A stretch of 64,000 nucleotides of DNA from Hydnum rufescens UP504 (GCA_014904985.1 MU128959.1:9080-73079); one strand, 5' to 3'. Shown: positions 1 through 12,710, counted from the first letter of the stretch. Numbers and translations: made by a program. The notes: generated by a model from the letters alone, not told the origin.

Positions 1-144
1 GGAGGAGGAGCGCACAGCAGCGCAGCAGGACAGGAAGGAGGTTAGAAGGTTTTAGTGAGTAGTAGTGGGAGTTGCGGAAAGGTCTATTGTTCCTGCGTCG
101 TCCTGTGAGGGTGGGTGGGATGGAGAAGGAGTGCTTTTTGGTTT

Positions 145-966
145 TCATGTAAAGCAATGCCACAACTTATCAGATGCGAGTGGCTTTGTCCCTTCCATTC
201 TTGAAGGGACATAGGGTTTTGAGGTGTCAAGGTGTATCTTTCTCAACCAGTACGGCAGTCCATGCATAAGCACTCCATCAAGGCTTCCATCATTAAATCC
301 TGTCTTCCCAGATATTTTGGCTCGGAAGGCCCATGTATACTCCTCAGCTTCATCCCTCGGAGTCATCTTCGAAGTATGAAGTCGTGAAAAACCGGGCCCA
401 TTTGGAAGCCTCTCGGTCCTCAATCACCGAAGGCGGCCTCAAAGCTGGGTGCAAAAGGTTTCCCAATTCAGGGAAGGGAGAATCGCAATCAAGGGTGCGC
501 TGTGTGTAGTTGGAAGCCTCAATCACCAAGCACTGCCTCCTTGCATGTAGGAGAGGCATAGAGCGATTTTGTTGATCACTGGGAAAGGAGTTGGGCAAAA
601 GCAATGTTAAGTCATTGGGGCGCGAGAGGAAGGATCAACCTTCTTGTGATCACCACCAAAGACCTCTGATCAGCTGCCCTTTGGGGGATGTGCAGAGGAT
701 AAGAAGGAAGTAGTGGCAGGAGCAGGAGGAATCCAACAACAGGAGCAGTGAGGTTCTTGCAACAGTCTTTGGTGATTGCCCCAACTTCAGCCATCAGAGT
801 TTCACGAGAAGAGCGCATCGGTCTGAAGCAAGCCACTAGGTTCTGGAGTACAAGGTTCTGTTGCTCCAACTGCTTGTACCATTGTTGTTGTGCCTCCATC
901 ATTTGATGAAGGCCTTCTCCAGCAGCACCAAAGACAGAGAAGGCATCAGCAGGGATTTCATCCATG
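145..966 (-). pseudogene. Putative retrotransposon gag fragments
   Basis: Two minus-strand reading frames look like pieces of an LTR-retrotransposon Gag. One begins near 966 with MDEIPADAF, followed by a Gln-rich stretch (EAQQQWYKQLEQQN) typical of the coiled N-terminal part of fungal gypsy Gag. The other (about 145-423) contains EEYTWAFRAK and a KTGFND-SLDGVLMHGLP segment that resembles the end of the Gag capsid domain. The frames are not continuous, so the copy is broken. The ORF starts about 65 bp from the edge of the 845-bp LTR at 1031-1875, a spacing normal for a 5' LTR, leader and gag on the minus strand, with the rest of the element lying left of the window. A tRNA primer-binding site could not be recognised. 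The family assignment is inference from the residue pattern only. Confidence 0.35.
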
Positions 967-1030
967 AGGAGAGGAGGTAGAAAGGATAAGGGAGATGTTT
1001 GTGGGGTCGAAGAGATGAGTTTCGATCTTC

Positions 1031-1875
1031 TGTCAGGGCGACACTGCCATCGAAGCCACAAACAGAAAGAGGAAAGAGATTAATTAACCACACGCTATCA
1101 CAGTGGGAATCCTGAGTATACACTACACAACAAGGGACACACAAGTCTCGCACCTATCGCAGTGGGAATCCTGAGAGATCGAAACTGGTGATCCCCCAAC
1201 TGTGAAGGGCTATAAATACTATTTCCTGCACACAGCCTCCAACCTTCCAGAGCCTTCCGCCGTCTTCCATTACCTTCCAGATCCTCCTAGAATGCCAGCT
1301 CCACAGCCCATCAGTCAGCCTCCACAGCCACCATCACTAAGCCTCACTAAGCTGACACGGCCATGTTACAAATCCTGTGCGCACCTCCACATGGCTATGC
1401 CCCAACTTCCATCTGTATCCCCCTTAGCATATGTACTTCCAAGGCAGTGTATGCCTGGGTACTCCAAAGGTGTCCAAAGTGTCAAATGACCGTAATGATG
1501 TGGATGGAGTACAGATTGGGACAGGTGATGTGGATGCAGGGACTGGGGGTAGAGGAGGAGGATGGGGAGTCTGGATTGGCAACTCCATGGACTCACGTGG
1601 GGAATGAGGAACGACAGGTGCTGACAAGGGCGCCAATGCTGCCACTGGTTGACTACCCAGCCCATAGCCTGCTGGCCAAGGCCCGATAGAATGAGGCAAT
1701 AATAATAAGCAAAATGCCAATAATGGCAAGGATGACAATAACCCCCATAGTGAATGGAGGGAGAGAGGAGACAAGAGCATTTGAGGAAGTAGGTGCCATA
1801 TGATAGGGTCGATGAAGAATGATACTCTGACGGGTAAGTCCTTAGGTGGAAGCAAATGTCAATTTGATCCTGACA
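1031..1875. repeat. LTR, copy 1 (845 bp, TGTCAGG...CCTGACA ends)
   Basis: This stretch begins TGTCAGG and ends CCTGACA, the short inverted TG...CA ends of an LTR. It is homologous along its whole length to 13721-15352 once the MITE inserted in that copy is removed (845 versus about 847 bp). A good TATA box (CTATAAATAC, about 1211) lies on the plus strand, whereas the gag-like ORF beside it is on the minus strand, so the direction of the parent element is unresolved. The five bases on either side (TCTTC and GTCTC) are not a clean duplication, which would fit an LTR still attached to internal sequence on one side. This copy keeps many CG dinucleotides that are TG or CA in copy 2. Confidence 0.72.
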
Positions 1876-2259
1876 GTCTCGTGATGACAAAATTCCCTCT
1901 CTAAAACCCTCTCTTATGTAAACGTAAGAGTCGGGGATAATTGGGACTTGTATATCGCCCTTGAGGCAATGGCACAGAACACTGGATTGAGCATCAATGA
2001 AGAGGGCAAGTTGAATTGCCAAAGCCACAATTGGCTGGACTCAAGGTAAATATGAAATCAGGTGGTCTGTTGGAGACCTGGAGGTGGACAAATAATTGTC
2101 CTGTATACAAGGTGGAGGAAAAGTGTGTGGGACACAGTTTTAAATGAGGGGAATCTGTGCCATTTAATAATAAAAGGAATAACAAGAGATGGAGGAGGCA
2201 GAGTTGAATATATTGGATTTGTTTGAGGAGGTAGTTGGGTTATGATATGAATTCTATGT

Positions 2260-2990
2260 GGTGGGATTTTATCCCTCCAACAATGGATGAGCTGACACTG
2301 TCTTCCCCTTATGTATAGACTGGAATGGGAGCACATCCCCTGTGGTAGATGATGCTACCATAAGGGTAAATTGGTGCTTCTCCTCCTTAGCCATTGTTTC
2401 AATCTGCTTTGCTCCAGTCAGAGCCCATGATTTATTCCCTGCAGGAATTAGGCACACCCCAGTTTGGTCAGCATTAATTATGAGCTTGGGAGGAACACTA
2501 AACATTTTGATATAGTGTGACAGGCACATGACTTGGTCTTCACACTGCATCTCCAATCATCAGGTAGTTTATGGGCTGCCTGAGTGGAAGTATGCATGGA
2601 CCAATGAAGATTGTTATGTAAAAAGCAATGAATGTACAGATCAGAACACTTGAATCTCCCATCCACAAGAAGATGTGGGGCTTGCACCTTAATGGTGCTG
2701 ATAATGCAGGATTTGATGAGGACACGAGAAATAGGGAGTCCAGTGTCATGGAACTCCTGGAGATGCTGACAGATTATCTTGACTATATTAGGATGATTGG
2801 CCTGGAAAAAATTCTTGTCAAATATTGAACAATCCAGAGACCCCTCAAAGCACACCAGAAAACAAGGTTGGCCTTGCCATTTCTTCAGAGCAGCCTTAGA
2901 ACATGCTTGTTCAACTGCTGCAAGGGTTTTTTCTGACCACTCCCCTTCTCCTCATTTCCATTGTCCCTCACTGTGGCCCTTCATCCAGTT
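2260..2990 (-). pseudogene. Pogo/CENP-B-type DDE transposase fragment
   Basis: In two overlapping minus-strand frames the sequence reads as the N-terminal and central part of a DDE_1 (pogo/Tigger/Jerky-like) transposase of the type common in agaricomycetes. From its start it has AAVEQACSKAALKKWQG, then a region ending LHWSMHTSTQAAHKLPDDW (the DNA-binding half), then LIINADQTGVCLIP, where the Asp of NADQTG is the first catalytic residue, then a TTGDVLPFQSIHKGKT block. The frame ends at 2269, so the second and third catalytic acids are missing, and a frame change is needed near 2540. It is therefore a dead relic. Family assignment rests on the NADQTG and GxxLPxQxIxxGKT motifs. Confidence 0.7.
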
Positions 2991-4588
2991 GCAGAGTGTA
3001 GAAGCATACAGAGTCTGAAACTCTTCACTGCCACAGCCCATGTGAAGGAGTTTCACAGCAGCAGTCAGCCACCACTGTGGAGTGAATCACTGCCTCCCGA
3101 GATGGCATGCTCCACCACACCAGGTGAAACCAATAGATGCAGCCAACTTCAGACATGTGGACTTTTCTGGTTGATTGTGTCTGCCTTGATAGGTGAGTAG
3201 CTGTCCTCTTTGCATGTTGAATCTTTAGTTGAGGCACTCAGTGCTTCAGATTGTTATTAAAAATCAGCATATTTCATTGGTGTACTTACTGCTTTAATAA
3301 CTCCTGATGAATCCCTAAAGCCTAATGAGTTGAAGTGCTTTTTGTCTTTCATTGAGACCTGCATTGACATTTGACATTTCTGTACATTGCTGGATTTCAA
3401 AGAATCATTCTTTTTTTCCTGTTGTCTCTCAAATCAATAATGAGTGTGTGCAGATAGCATTGAACTCTAGAGACTTTTTTCGATCATAACTCTTCCTTTG
3501 ATATGTTGCTGAACAATAAATTCCATATGGCCCTTGAACGCATCCATCAATTTAATTGCCAGAATTATCCATATTTGGTGAATCACAGTGTTAAGAAAGC
3601 AAGAATACGTGTACATTAGCAATATGGAGCTTCCAAAGGCATTGTTACCTCAAAAATTTTCAGTGTCCATGTCCAAGAGGAGCCTTATACATTGTTAGGC
3701 TACAAGGAGCATCACAAAGATGCAAAAATTCCATTCCATATACTATAATGATGAGTACAGTAATTCCATGAATGATAAATGCGCCATTCCACCAACGATG
3801 CCAATAGTCATCGGACAAGAATGATAGGATTGTCAGAAACCAACACAGTTGCACACAAACTGGCCTTGAAGCCACTGTCATTCATTATCCCATTGTTTGA
3901 AAAAAGATGGGAAGGTTCTGAATTGGTAATTTCACATCAACACTATATTGCCAGCTGAAAGGTGGTGGATTGGGCTCAAGAATCAAAATATGCATGAAAC
4001 CATGGAAAACAAGGAGGCTACGCTGACAAGTCGGCAGAGGAATGGAGGCAAGTGGAGATCATCGCACCTCAAGCAGGAACAGGATCATGTTGCATCAGCT
4101 TAAGGAGATCACTGAGCACCGCCCAAGTAACCATCAGTCAACACTGGCATGGCAGCACCCCATGACCAAAGAATAAGCCATGACAAGGAAACACAAGGGA
4201 GAGGGAAAGGAAATGACAAATGAGATATGTCAGCCTGATAATGATTCAGATTTGGAGACAAAAGGGTATCTCACAAGCTTTGTTAACCTCCCATGTTTAT
4301 CTGTGGCTGTGCCTTTGATGCTCATCTATCATAGACACTGATGCTGGTAGAATTGATGGTCCGAGGATAGAAAAAGCTGCTTTGACTTCCTTTTGGAGAC
4401 TTTGCAAATTTCAGGGAAAATCAAAACTTGAATTATACAAAGGCATGTTCCATCCCCACAAAGGTGTCCATACATACCTGACAACTATTGATACCAGTGT
4501 TCAAACAGAATTCCTGAAAGTGTCAAAGGAGTGAAGGAGCAAATTAAGTTTATGTTCCAGGTGCATAAAATATAATCATTGCCAGGAG
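2991..4588. other. Gene-free AT-rich stretch
   Basis: Short ORFs on both strands here show no recognisable family motif. The base composition and the lack of CG dinucleotides match the surrounding transposon block, so this is probably decayed repeat sequence. I see no RNA gene or clear repeat boundary in it. Confidence 0.5.
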
Positions 4589-5250
4589 TATGGATGCTGC
4601 GGTCAGGTTTAAACCTGTGGAACCCTGAGTTAAACCGAAACCTGAGCCCAGTCAGGTTCCCATTGGGGTCAGGTTTATTCATTTTTTCAGGTCAGGTTCA
4701 TGTTTTCCTTGCCCTGAAATCCAAAAAACCAGTACTGAACCAGGTTTAAACCCTGAACTGAAAGGTAGGGTGTCAGTTCCACTCCATGAAAATTGACCAC
4801 TATTCTGGCACCAAAAAATCTGGAATTTACACATGTGACTTGTTTCTGAGTCAGAAGTCACATGACGTTTGGCCATCAAATGAGGTAATTGGTGCAGGTC
4901 ACCAAGTCACATGACAGAATGTAGTGATAAATACCCATCTCCAGGAAGATTGTGAGCAATAATTGAAGTGAAAGGGGCTAGGAAGGAGATGTGATTTAAG
5001 CAGGAGTAAAGGGGAGTGGACAGAGGCAGAGACTTGAGGAGAGGGTGTGAATATCTGTAGACCCCCTGAAAATGTGGCTTTCCCTCATACCCAGGTTTCA
5101 GTTTAAACCAGGTTAAACCTGAACCTGACCTGAAGAGACGAACCTCAGGTAGGTTCAGGTTTTGCCCTCATGGGTGATTTTGGAACTGGTCAGGTTTAGG
5201 TTTTGCCCAATTGGGCAAAACCTGGACCAAAACCTGACCGTGGAACCATA
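4589..5250 (+). mobile_element. hAT-like MITE, copy A (662 bp)
   Basis: The element is bounded by an exact 8-bp target duplication, GCCAGGAG, at 4581-4588 and 5251-5258, the size made by hAT transposases. Its ends are imperfect inverted repeats (TATGGATGCTGCGGTCAGG against the complement of CTGACCGTGGAACCATA). The subterminal regions are packed with CAGGTTTAAACCTG palindromes and AACCTGA words in both directions; the middle is unique AT-rich sequence shared with the other copies. There is no transposase ORF, so it is non-autonomous. The peptides one can translate from it (FRFKPG-like) are by-products of the repeat words. Confidence 0.85.
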
Positions 5251-5716
5251 GCCAGGAGAGCCTACAGGAGGTGGGGATCGGACATACTTGAATACAAGCA
5301 ACTATGAAGGGTATTATAGATGCAAGATGAACCTGAATTCTCCATGAATTAGTCAATGCATTCCACAAAGCAGGCTATTATGATATGTTTGAGATATCAT
5401 ATGTGCCAAGCAGATAAAAATAGGGATTATACTAATCCTAGCTCATCTTCATAGGTGTGCTGGCCAGCCAGAAGTCAATAAGCTTGTTAATTTGGACTCA
5501 ACTCATTCCAAGGATGAAGATCCTGATGACAATGCTCCAAAACCACATGAAAGCTAAAGAACCATGCAAAAGTGCATATCTTGAAGACAAAGTATCACAC
5601 ACACCAGTTTTCCATATTAGCGATTAACATGCTGACACACAACACAGAATGAGCTCATTCACATGCAGATGGAAAGCCAAAAGGCTCTCACAGGCCTTGT
5701 TAAGGCATACAATACA

Positions 5717-7768
5717 TGTTGTTTGGAGGACAAATCCCTACTACATGCAAACCCCATCTGGAGGATGAGTTTTCAATTAAATGAACCATTTTCTAGTCAA
5801 TCTGGATTCAATCCATGCCATCATTCATTTGAGAACAAGCTGAATCCCACACACCTAAAACCCATGAAACCATGCCATTTCCTTAATTGTACATTAGCCA
5901 TTTATTGTTCATCCATGGCACTTCAACAGGCCACCCTGAATCCACCTTTTTATGCTGTACCTCAATGGTGGCAATAGCAATTCAACTTGCTTGCTTTGTT
6001 GACTTCAATCAGTCTCCACTTCTGATACACACTTCCTGTTGCCTCAAGGGCAACTCTAATGATATTTTAATTATGTAATACAACAGATTACACACCCAGG
6101 CCTTGATTCCGACTCACAGGCCTGTTGCATGACAAATAGGGGCTAATGCAGTGCTCTCAAGGAGTAAAACATTGAATATCTCTGTCAGTTGTGGATTGTA
6201 TTGACTGACAAAATAATGCCCGAGAGCTACGATTTCACCTTTCAGAAGATACCAAACATGAGACGGAATGAATCAAAACTGCACTTCCCAGGTTATCTTA
6301 CTATGTGTTTCAATATTTCTTCAGTATTTTTCCAGTTTTCTCAGTCAGTTTTGATCCAATTCATTCACGACAAGCACTCCTAGAAGCTGTCAACAATCCG
6401 CATCCAATGGTACCAAGGGAAAAATGATCCGATAAGAACTTGGCCTTCTACAATTTAACTCCCCATGTCTCATTCCATTATTGCCTCCACTTTTTTGATT
6501 ATTAATGGCAATTATTCTCTTCCCCTCTTATATCTGACAAAGGGTATGTCTAGGACGACTAGTTCCACCATTACCCAAGGGATTCTGTTCAGTAGGAGAG
6601 GAGGAATAGCTTGGTTAAGCCATATTCCCCTATTCTGACTTGATTTTAGATATCTCCTTCAGTTTTGAAGCTTTTGACTTGATTTATTTTTCATCATTTT
6701 CACCTTAACTCCACTTTCTGCCAGTTACCTATCATTTTTCTGTGATGTATATTAAGTGCAGGAGATGCAAATTCTATAGTTTTCCCCCTCCCCAGTTTTG
6801 AGGCACTGATGTATTGCCACTGGTTCCTTGGGTGAATTCCACCAAGACTACTACACTTTGTCTAGGGCCTCAAGAGGAGAGCCTTAGGGTGTGGTTTTGT
6901 GACCCATTCATTCTTTGTTCTATTGCTTGGGCAGGTGTTGCTTACAGCATTAGATTTTTTATCCAAAAGACCTTCCTTCCTTCAAGTATGGTTGCCATGG
7001 TCAGGTTTTGGTCAGGTTTTGCCCAATTTGGGCAAAACCTAAACCTGACCAGGTTCCAAAATCACCCATGAGGGAAAAACCTGAACCTGACCTGAGGTTC
7101 AGTTCCATTCAGGTCAGGTTCAGGTTTTAACCCTGGTTTAAACCTGAAACCTGAGGTATGAGGGAAGTGAACATTTTCAGGGGGTACCACAGAATATCTA
7201 CACCTCTCCTCAAGTCTCTGCCTCTGCCACTCTCTTTACATCCTGCTTTAGATCCACATCTCCTTCCTAGCCCCCTTTCACTTCAATTTATTGCTCACAC
7301 ATCTTCTGGAGATGGTATTTAGTCACTACATTCTGTCATGTGACTTGTGACCTGCACCAATTACCTCATTTGATGGCCAAGTCATGTGACTTCTGACTCC
7401 AGAACTATAGTCACATGTGTAATTGCCAGATTTGGTGCCAGAATAGTGGTCAATTTACATGGAATGGAACCTACATCCTACCTTTCAGGTTCAGGTTTAA
7501 ACCTGGTTTCAGACTGGTTTTTGGATTCAGGGCAAGGGCAAAACCTGAACCTGACCTGAAGAAAATAAAATGAAACCTGACCCCAATGGAACCTGACCTG
7601 GGTCAGGTTCAGGTTTAAACTCAGGTTCCACAGGTTTAAACCTGAACCACAGCATCCATACCTTCAAGCCTTAACATTCAGATTGATCCCATGGTCCCCT
7701 CTTTTCACTCTTGATTCCATATTGTGGACTGTGGCTGGATTCCTCCCTCCATTTTCCCACTTACAACA
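5717..7768. repeat. 1.37-kb long repeat, copy 1, interrupted by MITE B
   Basis: The stretch starts TGTTGTTTGGAGG and ends TTACAACA, giving TGTTG...CAACA ends like those of many Ty1/copia LTRs. It is homologous to 16751-18135 in the same orientation; after removing MITE B and its duplication it is about 1370 bp against 1385 bp. Shared landmarks are AAATCCCTAC near the start, CCTCTTATRTCTGA, GGAATATCTCC-like words and a shared block with RATTAGATYTGTGATCCCCTC near the end. Inside it a degenerate module ending in a GGTACCAA word occurs twice. It could be a solo LTR or a non-autonomous element; I could not find an exact target duplication. Confidence 0.6.
6987..7660 (-). mobile_element. hAT-like MITE, copy B (674 bp)
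   Basis: The copy is flanked by an exact 8-bp duplication, CCTTCAAG, at 6979-6986 and 7661-7668, with ends TATGGTTGCCATGG and CAGCATCCATA. It lies in the opposite orientation to copies A and D and is very close in sequence to copy D. It sits inside the 1.37-kb repeat; the matching place in the second copy of that repeat (around 18025) carries no insertion and so serves as an empty site. Confidence 0.87.
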
Positions 7769-8038
7769 TACTGAGTGAGACAGCCAATGAGAAGATGAGT
7801 GAGTCAATATTCGAGGCTGACCAGTTTTGAATTGAAGATGAACATACCTGCTGTGATGAGGATCGAAGGGATTGGCAACTTGCTTTCAAACTAATGAAGG
7901 AAGATGATCCTGAGCTCAAAGCTGAAGGCTGGAGGATCCTCAAGTCAGTCCAAGAGTGTGGCCTTATTTAGATAGCATTCTTCTACCCCCCTACAATTAC
8001 ATACCATTGACTATATCATCCATGAGTTCTATGCATAA

Positions 8039-8540
8039 TCACTGACCCCTCCTTCTTAGATGGTCACTGGATTCAAGTTCCTGGTTTTGAAGTTGCTGGC
8101 ATGTGATTGGAAGTGTATGCACCACATCATCCCAAGCATCCAATGTGGCATGCTGCTGGAGTTCATGTGATAGATCCTCATCTGGATCAAAATCATCATC
8201 CTCATCTGCATGATCTTGGAGGATCAGAAAAATATTATGCAGGATCAGGATTGCTTCAATAGAATAATATATGCACTTGATGTCTCTGCCAGATATCATC
8301 TTCAGTGCTGGGAAACATCTCTTGATCTGTCCAAATGTATGTTCAACAAGCTTGTGCATGTTCCTTATTGAAGGTTGTCCATTTCTGATATGTAGTACCT
8401 GTGCAAAGTGTCAAAGGCTAAGGGAATAATCTATGTACAATACTAGTGAGAGATGAACATTTAACAATAGCAACAGCAGATGCTTACCTCAGTCTCATGT
8501 AAGAGGACTGAGGAAGCTTCAGGGGTTTCCATGGGAGCTG
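8039..8540 (-). pseudogene. PIF/Harbinger-type transposase fragment
   Basis: The minus-strand reading frame contains LVEHTFGQIKRCFPAL followed by AILILHNI, which is the C-terminal part of the DDE endonuclease of PIF/Harbinger transposases (xxEHxFGxLKxRFxxL ... CxxLHN), with the last catalytic acid being the Glu of VEHTFG. An acidic tail (DHADEDDDFDPDED) follows. The frame upstream reaches about 8540 but is broken, and the N-terminal catalytic acids are absent. It abuts the 3' end of the copia relic, so one has inserted into or next to the other. Confidence 0.65.
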
Positions 8541-8591
8541 CATAGCAGAGTAGCAAACAAAAAAGGAAATTCCTTAATGGGTGATTACAAA

Positions 8592-11500
8592 TCAGGATAT
8601 GCTATACTTGAATACTGACATGCCCACCCAAGGGGAGCAGAGCCTGTTGAATCCTATCATACTGCTGAGTGCATACAGCTGGTCCTTCAGTAATGGCTTA
8701 GTGAGAATGTTGGCTGGTTGCTGGTCCATCAGAATATACTTGAGAGTGATAGTATCATCCTCAAGTTTCTTGCACACAAAGTGATGACCAACCTTGATGT
8801 GCTTGGTTCATTCGAGAATCTCTCATTCCACACAATAGCTATTTCTGACTGGTTGTCTACAAAAATAGTTGTGGGGTTGTGCATCAGGTGGTCAAGGTTG
8901 CTGAGGAGATTACAGTACCAGAGTGCATCACATGCTCCTTGCATCATGGCAATGTACTCTCCTTCAGTGCTGGACAACATGACACTTTGCTGTTTTTGTG
9001 AACTCCAGCAATTGGGGCACCACAGAGGATCCATATAATCCCAGTGATGGATTTTCAATCTACCAGGTCACCTGCCCAGTCAGAGTCCATATAGCCTTGC
9101 AGGACATCAGATTTTGAGCCATTAGAAGTGAGGCTTGTGTCCTTGGTCTTGGCTAGGTACTGGTAGACATGCTTGAGAGCACTAAGGTGCTCATCTCCAG
9201 GGGTTGCTGTATGTTGACTAAGATATCCAACAGCAAAGGCTATGTCTGGGTGAGTCCCTGTCATTGCATACATTATGGAACCAAGCATGGACTGGTAGTT
9301 TTGAATATCAACCATAGGTGACTCTAACTTCTCCAGTTTCAGTTTAGTAGCCATAGGAGTAGCAGTTGGGCAAGCCTCAGCCATATTGAAACATTTGAGA
9401 ATGTTGCAAGTATAGAGATCTTGTGAGATTGTAATAGTATGCTGAGTATGGTCATGTACAATCTTGATCCCAGTATACCAGTGGAGATCCCCCATGTAGT
9501 GCATGTTGAAGGTGCTTAGGAGATCATCCTTCCAGCAAGTAAGCAAGTGTTTCAGGGCAGCTAGTAGAACATCATCTACATGAGTACCAAGGATAGTGGT
9601 TCCATGTTTATCATGCTGAGTAAACATGTGTAGTTGGCATCTGTTCTGATCCAGCCTATTTTGGAGAATTCTGTCTTCATTTCCATGTACCACTCATGTG
9701 CTGCTTGTTTGAGACTGTAGAGACTTCTATGGAGTCACCAGACTTTTCCAGGTTCTGGTGAGGTAAAATCAGGTGGGGGTTCCATATAGATTGTCTCCTT
9801 CAGAACTGGGTTGAGAAAAGCAGATTTCACATCAAAGTGGACAAGTTCCAGATCAAGTTTTGCTGTGAGTGCAAGAATTGTAAGGAAAGATTGCTTCTGA
9901 ATCATTGGTGCATACATCTCAAAGAAATTGACTCCAGGAACTTCTGTGTAACCCTTGGCAACAACACAAGCTCAAAACTTTTTGATCTTGCCACTTGATG
10001 TCTGCTTGACCTTGAATACCCAGTGGCTTCCAACAATTTTCTGTTCTGGAGGTGGTCTTTCAACCCATGTGAAAGTTCTGGTCTTCATGAGGGCTTCCAT
10101 TTTGTATACACATGCATCTAGCCATTGAGGTGCTTCAGGCAAGGCCATAGCTTCTTTATAACTTGAAGGCTCATGTGGTATAGCAACTTTTGCATATTCA
10201 TCACCCACTGCATTAGGACTTGTGGCTGGAATAGCAGGTGGCTTGGAGTGAGTGTATGAGGTAAGCAAGAGTTTCAGATTTTCATCATCATGCATTGGTC
10301 TAACAATGTTCTGACTGGAACAGCAGGGAATTGTTGAAGTATTGGGTGACAGTTGAGTGATTTGCAGGAGTGGTGGTAGTTCTATAGGTGTGGGGGCACT
10401 CTGAGGTGTGCCAGGACTTGTTCCTTTTGTTTTATCACTCATAGGAGTTGACATCTGACTTCCTTCTCCTCACATATCTGTATTACCCCCTTCAACTGGT
10501 GAACCAACTTCAATTTCAACATGCTCTGTTGAGCCCATACCCTCATTAAAAATAACATTGTGCAACTCATAGAACCATTTAGATGTGTGATCATAGACTT
10601 GGTAGGCCTTTTTGGTCTTGGAATAACCAAGGTATATGCACTCAATACTGCAGGCATCTAGTTTATTGTGGAATTTTGCAGGGACTTGGACATGGGCTTT
10701 ACAGCTGAAGACACAGAGGAGGGCTAGGTTGGGCTTCTGACCAAAATTCACCTCATGGGGGGTGATATTTCCAGGTAGGGCTCTGGAAGGAGTAATGTTG
10801 TGAATGTGAACAGCATGTCCCCAGAGGGCCTTTGGGAGTCTGGAATCACAGAGCATGGACTGTGCATGGATGATAATATATCCATTGGCACACTTGGATA
10901 CACCATTCTCAGGAGGGGTATCTGGATTGGTAACCTTGTGCTTTTGTCCTTGTTCCTTAAGGTAGGCTTTGAAGTCTTTAGAGCCATATTCTCCCCCACC
11001 ATCAGTCCACAGTGATTTTATCCATGCACCTGTTTTGATCTCAGCTTTTGCAACAAATGATTTGTACTCAGCAAAAGTGTCACTCTTATTCTTTATGAGT
11101 GAGACACATATCTGATGTGATTTATTGTCAATGAAAAGGATGTAGTACTGTTCCTTCAATGGTGTAGTGACTGTGGCTGGGCCCCAAAAATTGGAGTATA
11201 TACAACCAAGTACAGTGTCAGCATGTGTGGAGGTCTCCTTTGGGATAGGGGTGCATATGTGCTTTCCTTCAACACATGGTTTACATACTGATGAGGGCTC
11301 CTTTGTTCTGGGAAGGATATCCATGCCTTTAACAAGGTTTTATTTATCATGTTGTGGATAGCCTCATAGTGTGTGTGCCCCAATCGCCAGTGCCAGGTCT
11401 CAATGGATGCATGTGGGGACATTGAACCAACAGCAAGTCCATATTTGTCTGGGGTATTGATGGTACTGACACATACTTGCTCCTCTGTGTGGACTAGGAC

Positions 11501-12060
11501 CTGGAGCACATATAGGTTTCCATCAAGGGGAGCTTGGCAGACAACCTTGTTTTTTGCATTCTGGATTGTGCACTTAGTTTCTGTGAATTGAGTCAGACAA
11601 CTGGAACAGCTGAGTTGTTGCACAGAAAGCAGGTTCCCATTTAACTTGGGAACATGGAGAACTGATTGGAAAATAGCAGGTGTGGGAGTACTGGTTCCTA
11701 CATTCATATTGACAGCTATTTGCCCTTTGCCCACTGCCTTGATATAACAATGATCTCCTAGCCAGACTTGGCATGGAGGATGGATTTCCTGATATGAGGT
11801 GAACCAATCACACTGTGAGGACATATGGGCAGATGCTCCTGAATCCACAATCCAGGTCCACTGGGATTCTGGGGCCTTTAGTTTACTCATTATATGTAAT
11901 TTGATATGTTCATCATCAAAATCATCACTATCAGACTCATCAATAGTGGCCATGAGGAGTTCAATGGATTTTGATGAATTGGCTGCAGTTTTCAAAGTGT
12001 CCAATGCCTCATTTGTGGCCTTGGCCTTTTCATCCTGCTTTGTACCAGCAATGTGAAGAA
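8592..12060 (-). pseudogene. Ty1/copia retrotransposon polyprotein, frameshifted
   Basis: Read right to left the minus strand gives the domain order of a Ty1/copia Pol. Protease WIVDSGASAHMS lies near 11,880, with the active-site DSG. The GAG-pre-integrase region and an integrase with a DGGGEYGS acid motif follow at 10,470-11,400. Reverse transcriptase comes next: KQTSSGKIKKF, then FDVKSAFLNP, then GTHVDDVLLA, whose HVDD holds the catalytic Asp pair. RNase H with SSTEGEY and TIFVDNQS ends near 8590. The copy occupies at least six different frames with stops between them, Gag is missing upstream of about 12,060 and no flanking LTR could be matched to it. It is a dead, 5'-truncated element. Order of integrase before RT separates copia from gypsy. 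Confidence 0.9.
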
Positions 12061-12389
12061 CAGATCAAAACTGCACTCTACAGAATGATATTACTATCAG
12101 AATCAACACCCATCAGTATTTCATGAATTTCTCTGTCAGTTCGCATCCAATCTGCTCAGAACCACCACACCCAGAAAGCTATTAAAAATCCACATTGAAT
12201 GGTACTGGCAATGCCTATTGTGGATACAAACTGCTGTCTCTGCATCAAATCCCACACCATGCACTTGTTCCTATTATTAACCAGTAACAAAAACACCTTA
12301 ACCACTGGACTAGGCTCAGATTAATCTCCAAAACCCAGAGATGTCCCTTAATTTCACTTCCCATGAGCCCTAAGATACATCACAAGACC

Positions 12390-12710
12390 AGTGACATCAT
12401 GCTCCAACTACTCCACAAGCTCAGCAAATTAGTGACATCATTTCCTTTATGAATCCTTTTGTTCTCTTTATGAATGACATCACTACAACATCACTATGAC
12501 ATCACACTCTATGGATGACTCAGCTATGACTGCATTATGACATCATTTCTTTATTTCTCTTTTGTTCTACTCCACTATGACTCCCCCATGACATCACTAT
12601 GATCTCATAGCTTTATTACTCTTTTGTTCTTGCTCCATGCACAGCCACCTTCAGAAAGGTATATAAGCTAGCAGATTTTCTTGTACCCCCCCATCTCCTC
12701 ACTCTGGAAA
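12390..12710 (+). promoter_or_regulatory. LTR-like promoter fragment with TGACATCA array and TATA box
   Basis: Six TGACATCA-type octamers occur between about 12390 and 12600, followed by a TATA box (GGTATATAAGC, about 12660). The segment is present in inverted orientation at 18590-18850, so it is a mobile promoter-bearing repeat, probably part of an LTR. The octamer differs by one CG to CA change from the CRE/ATF site TGACGTCA. Which element it belongs to is not clear from the window. Confidence 0.5.

Noticed and set aside
4679..4879. Phe/Pro/Lys/Arg-rich ORFs across the MITEs (also near 14056, 14657, 16027 and 16177)
   Set aside because: They arise from translating the repeated CAGGTTTAAACCTG and AACCTGA words; the same peptides appear in both orientations and in every copy, and no codon-level conservation is visible.
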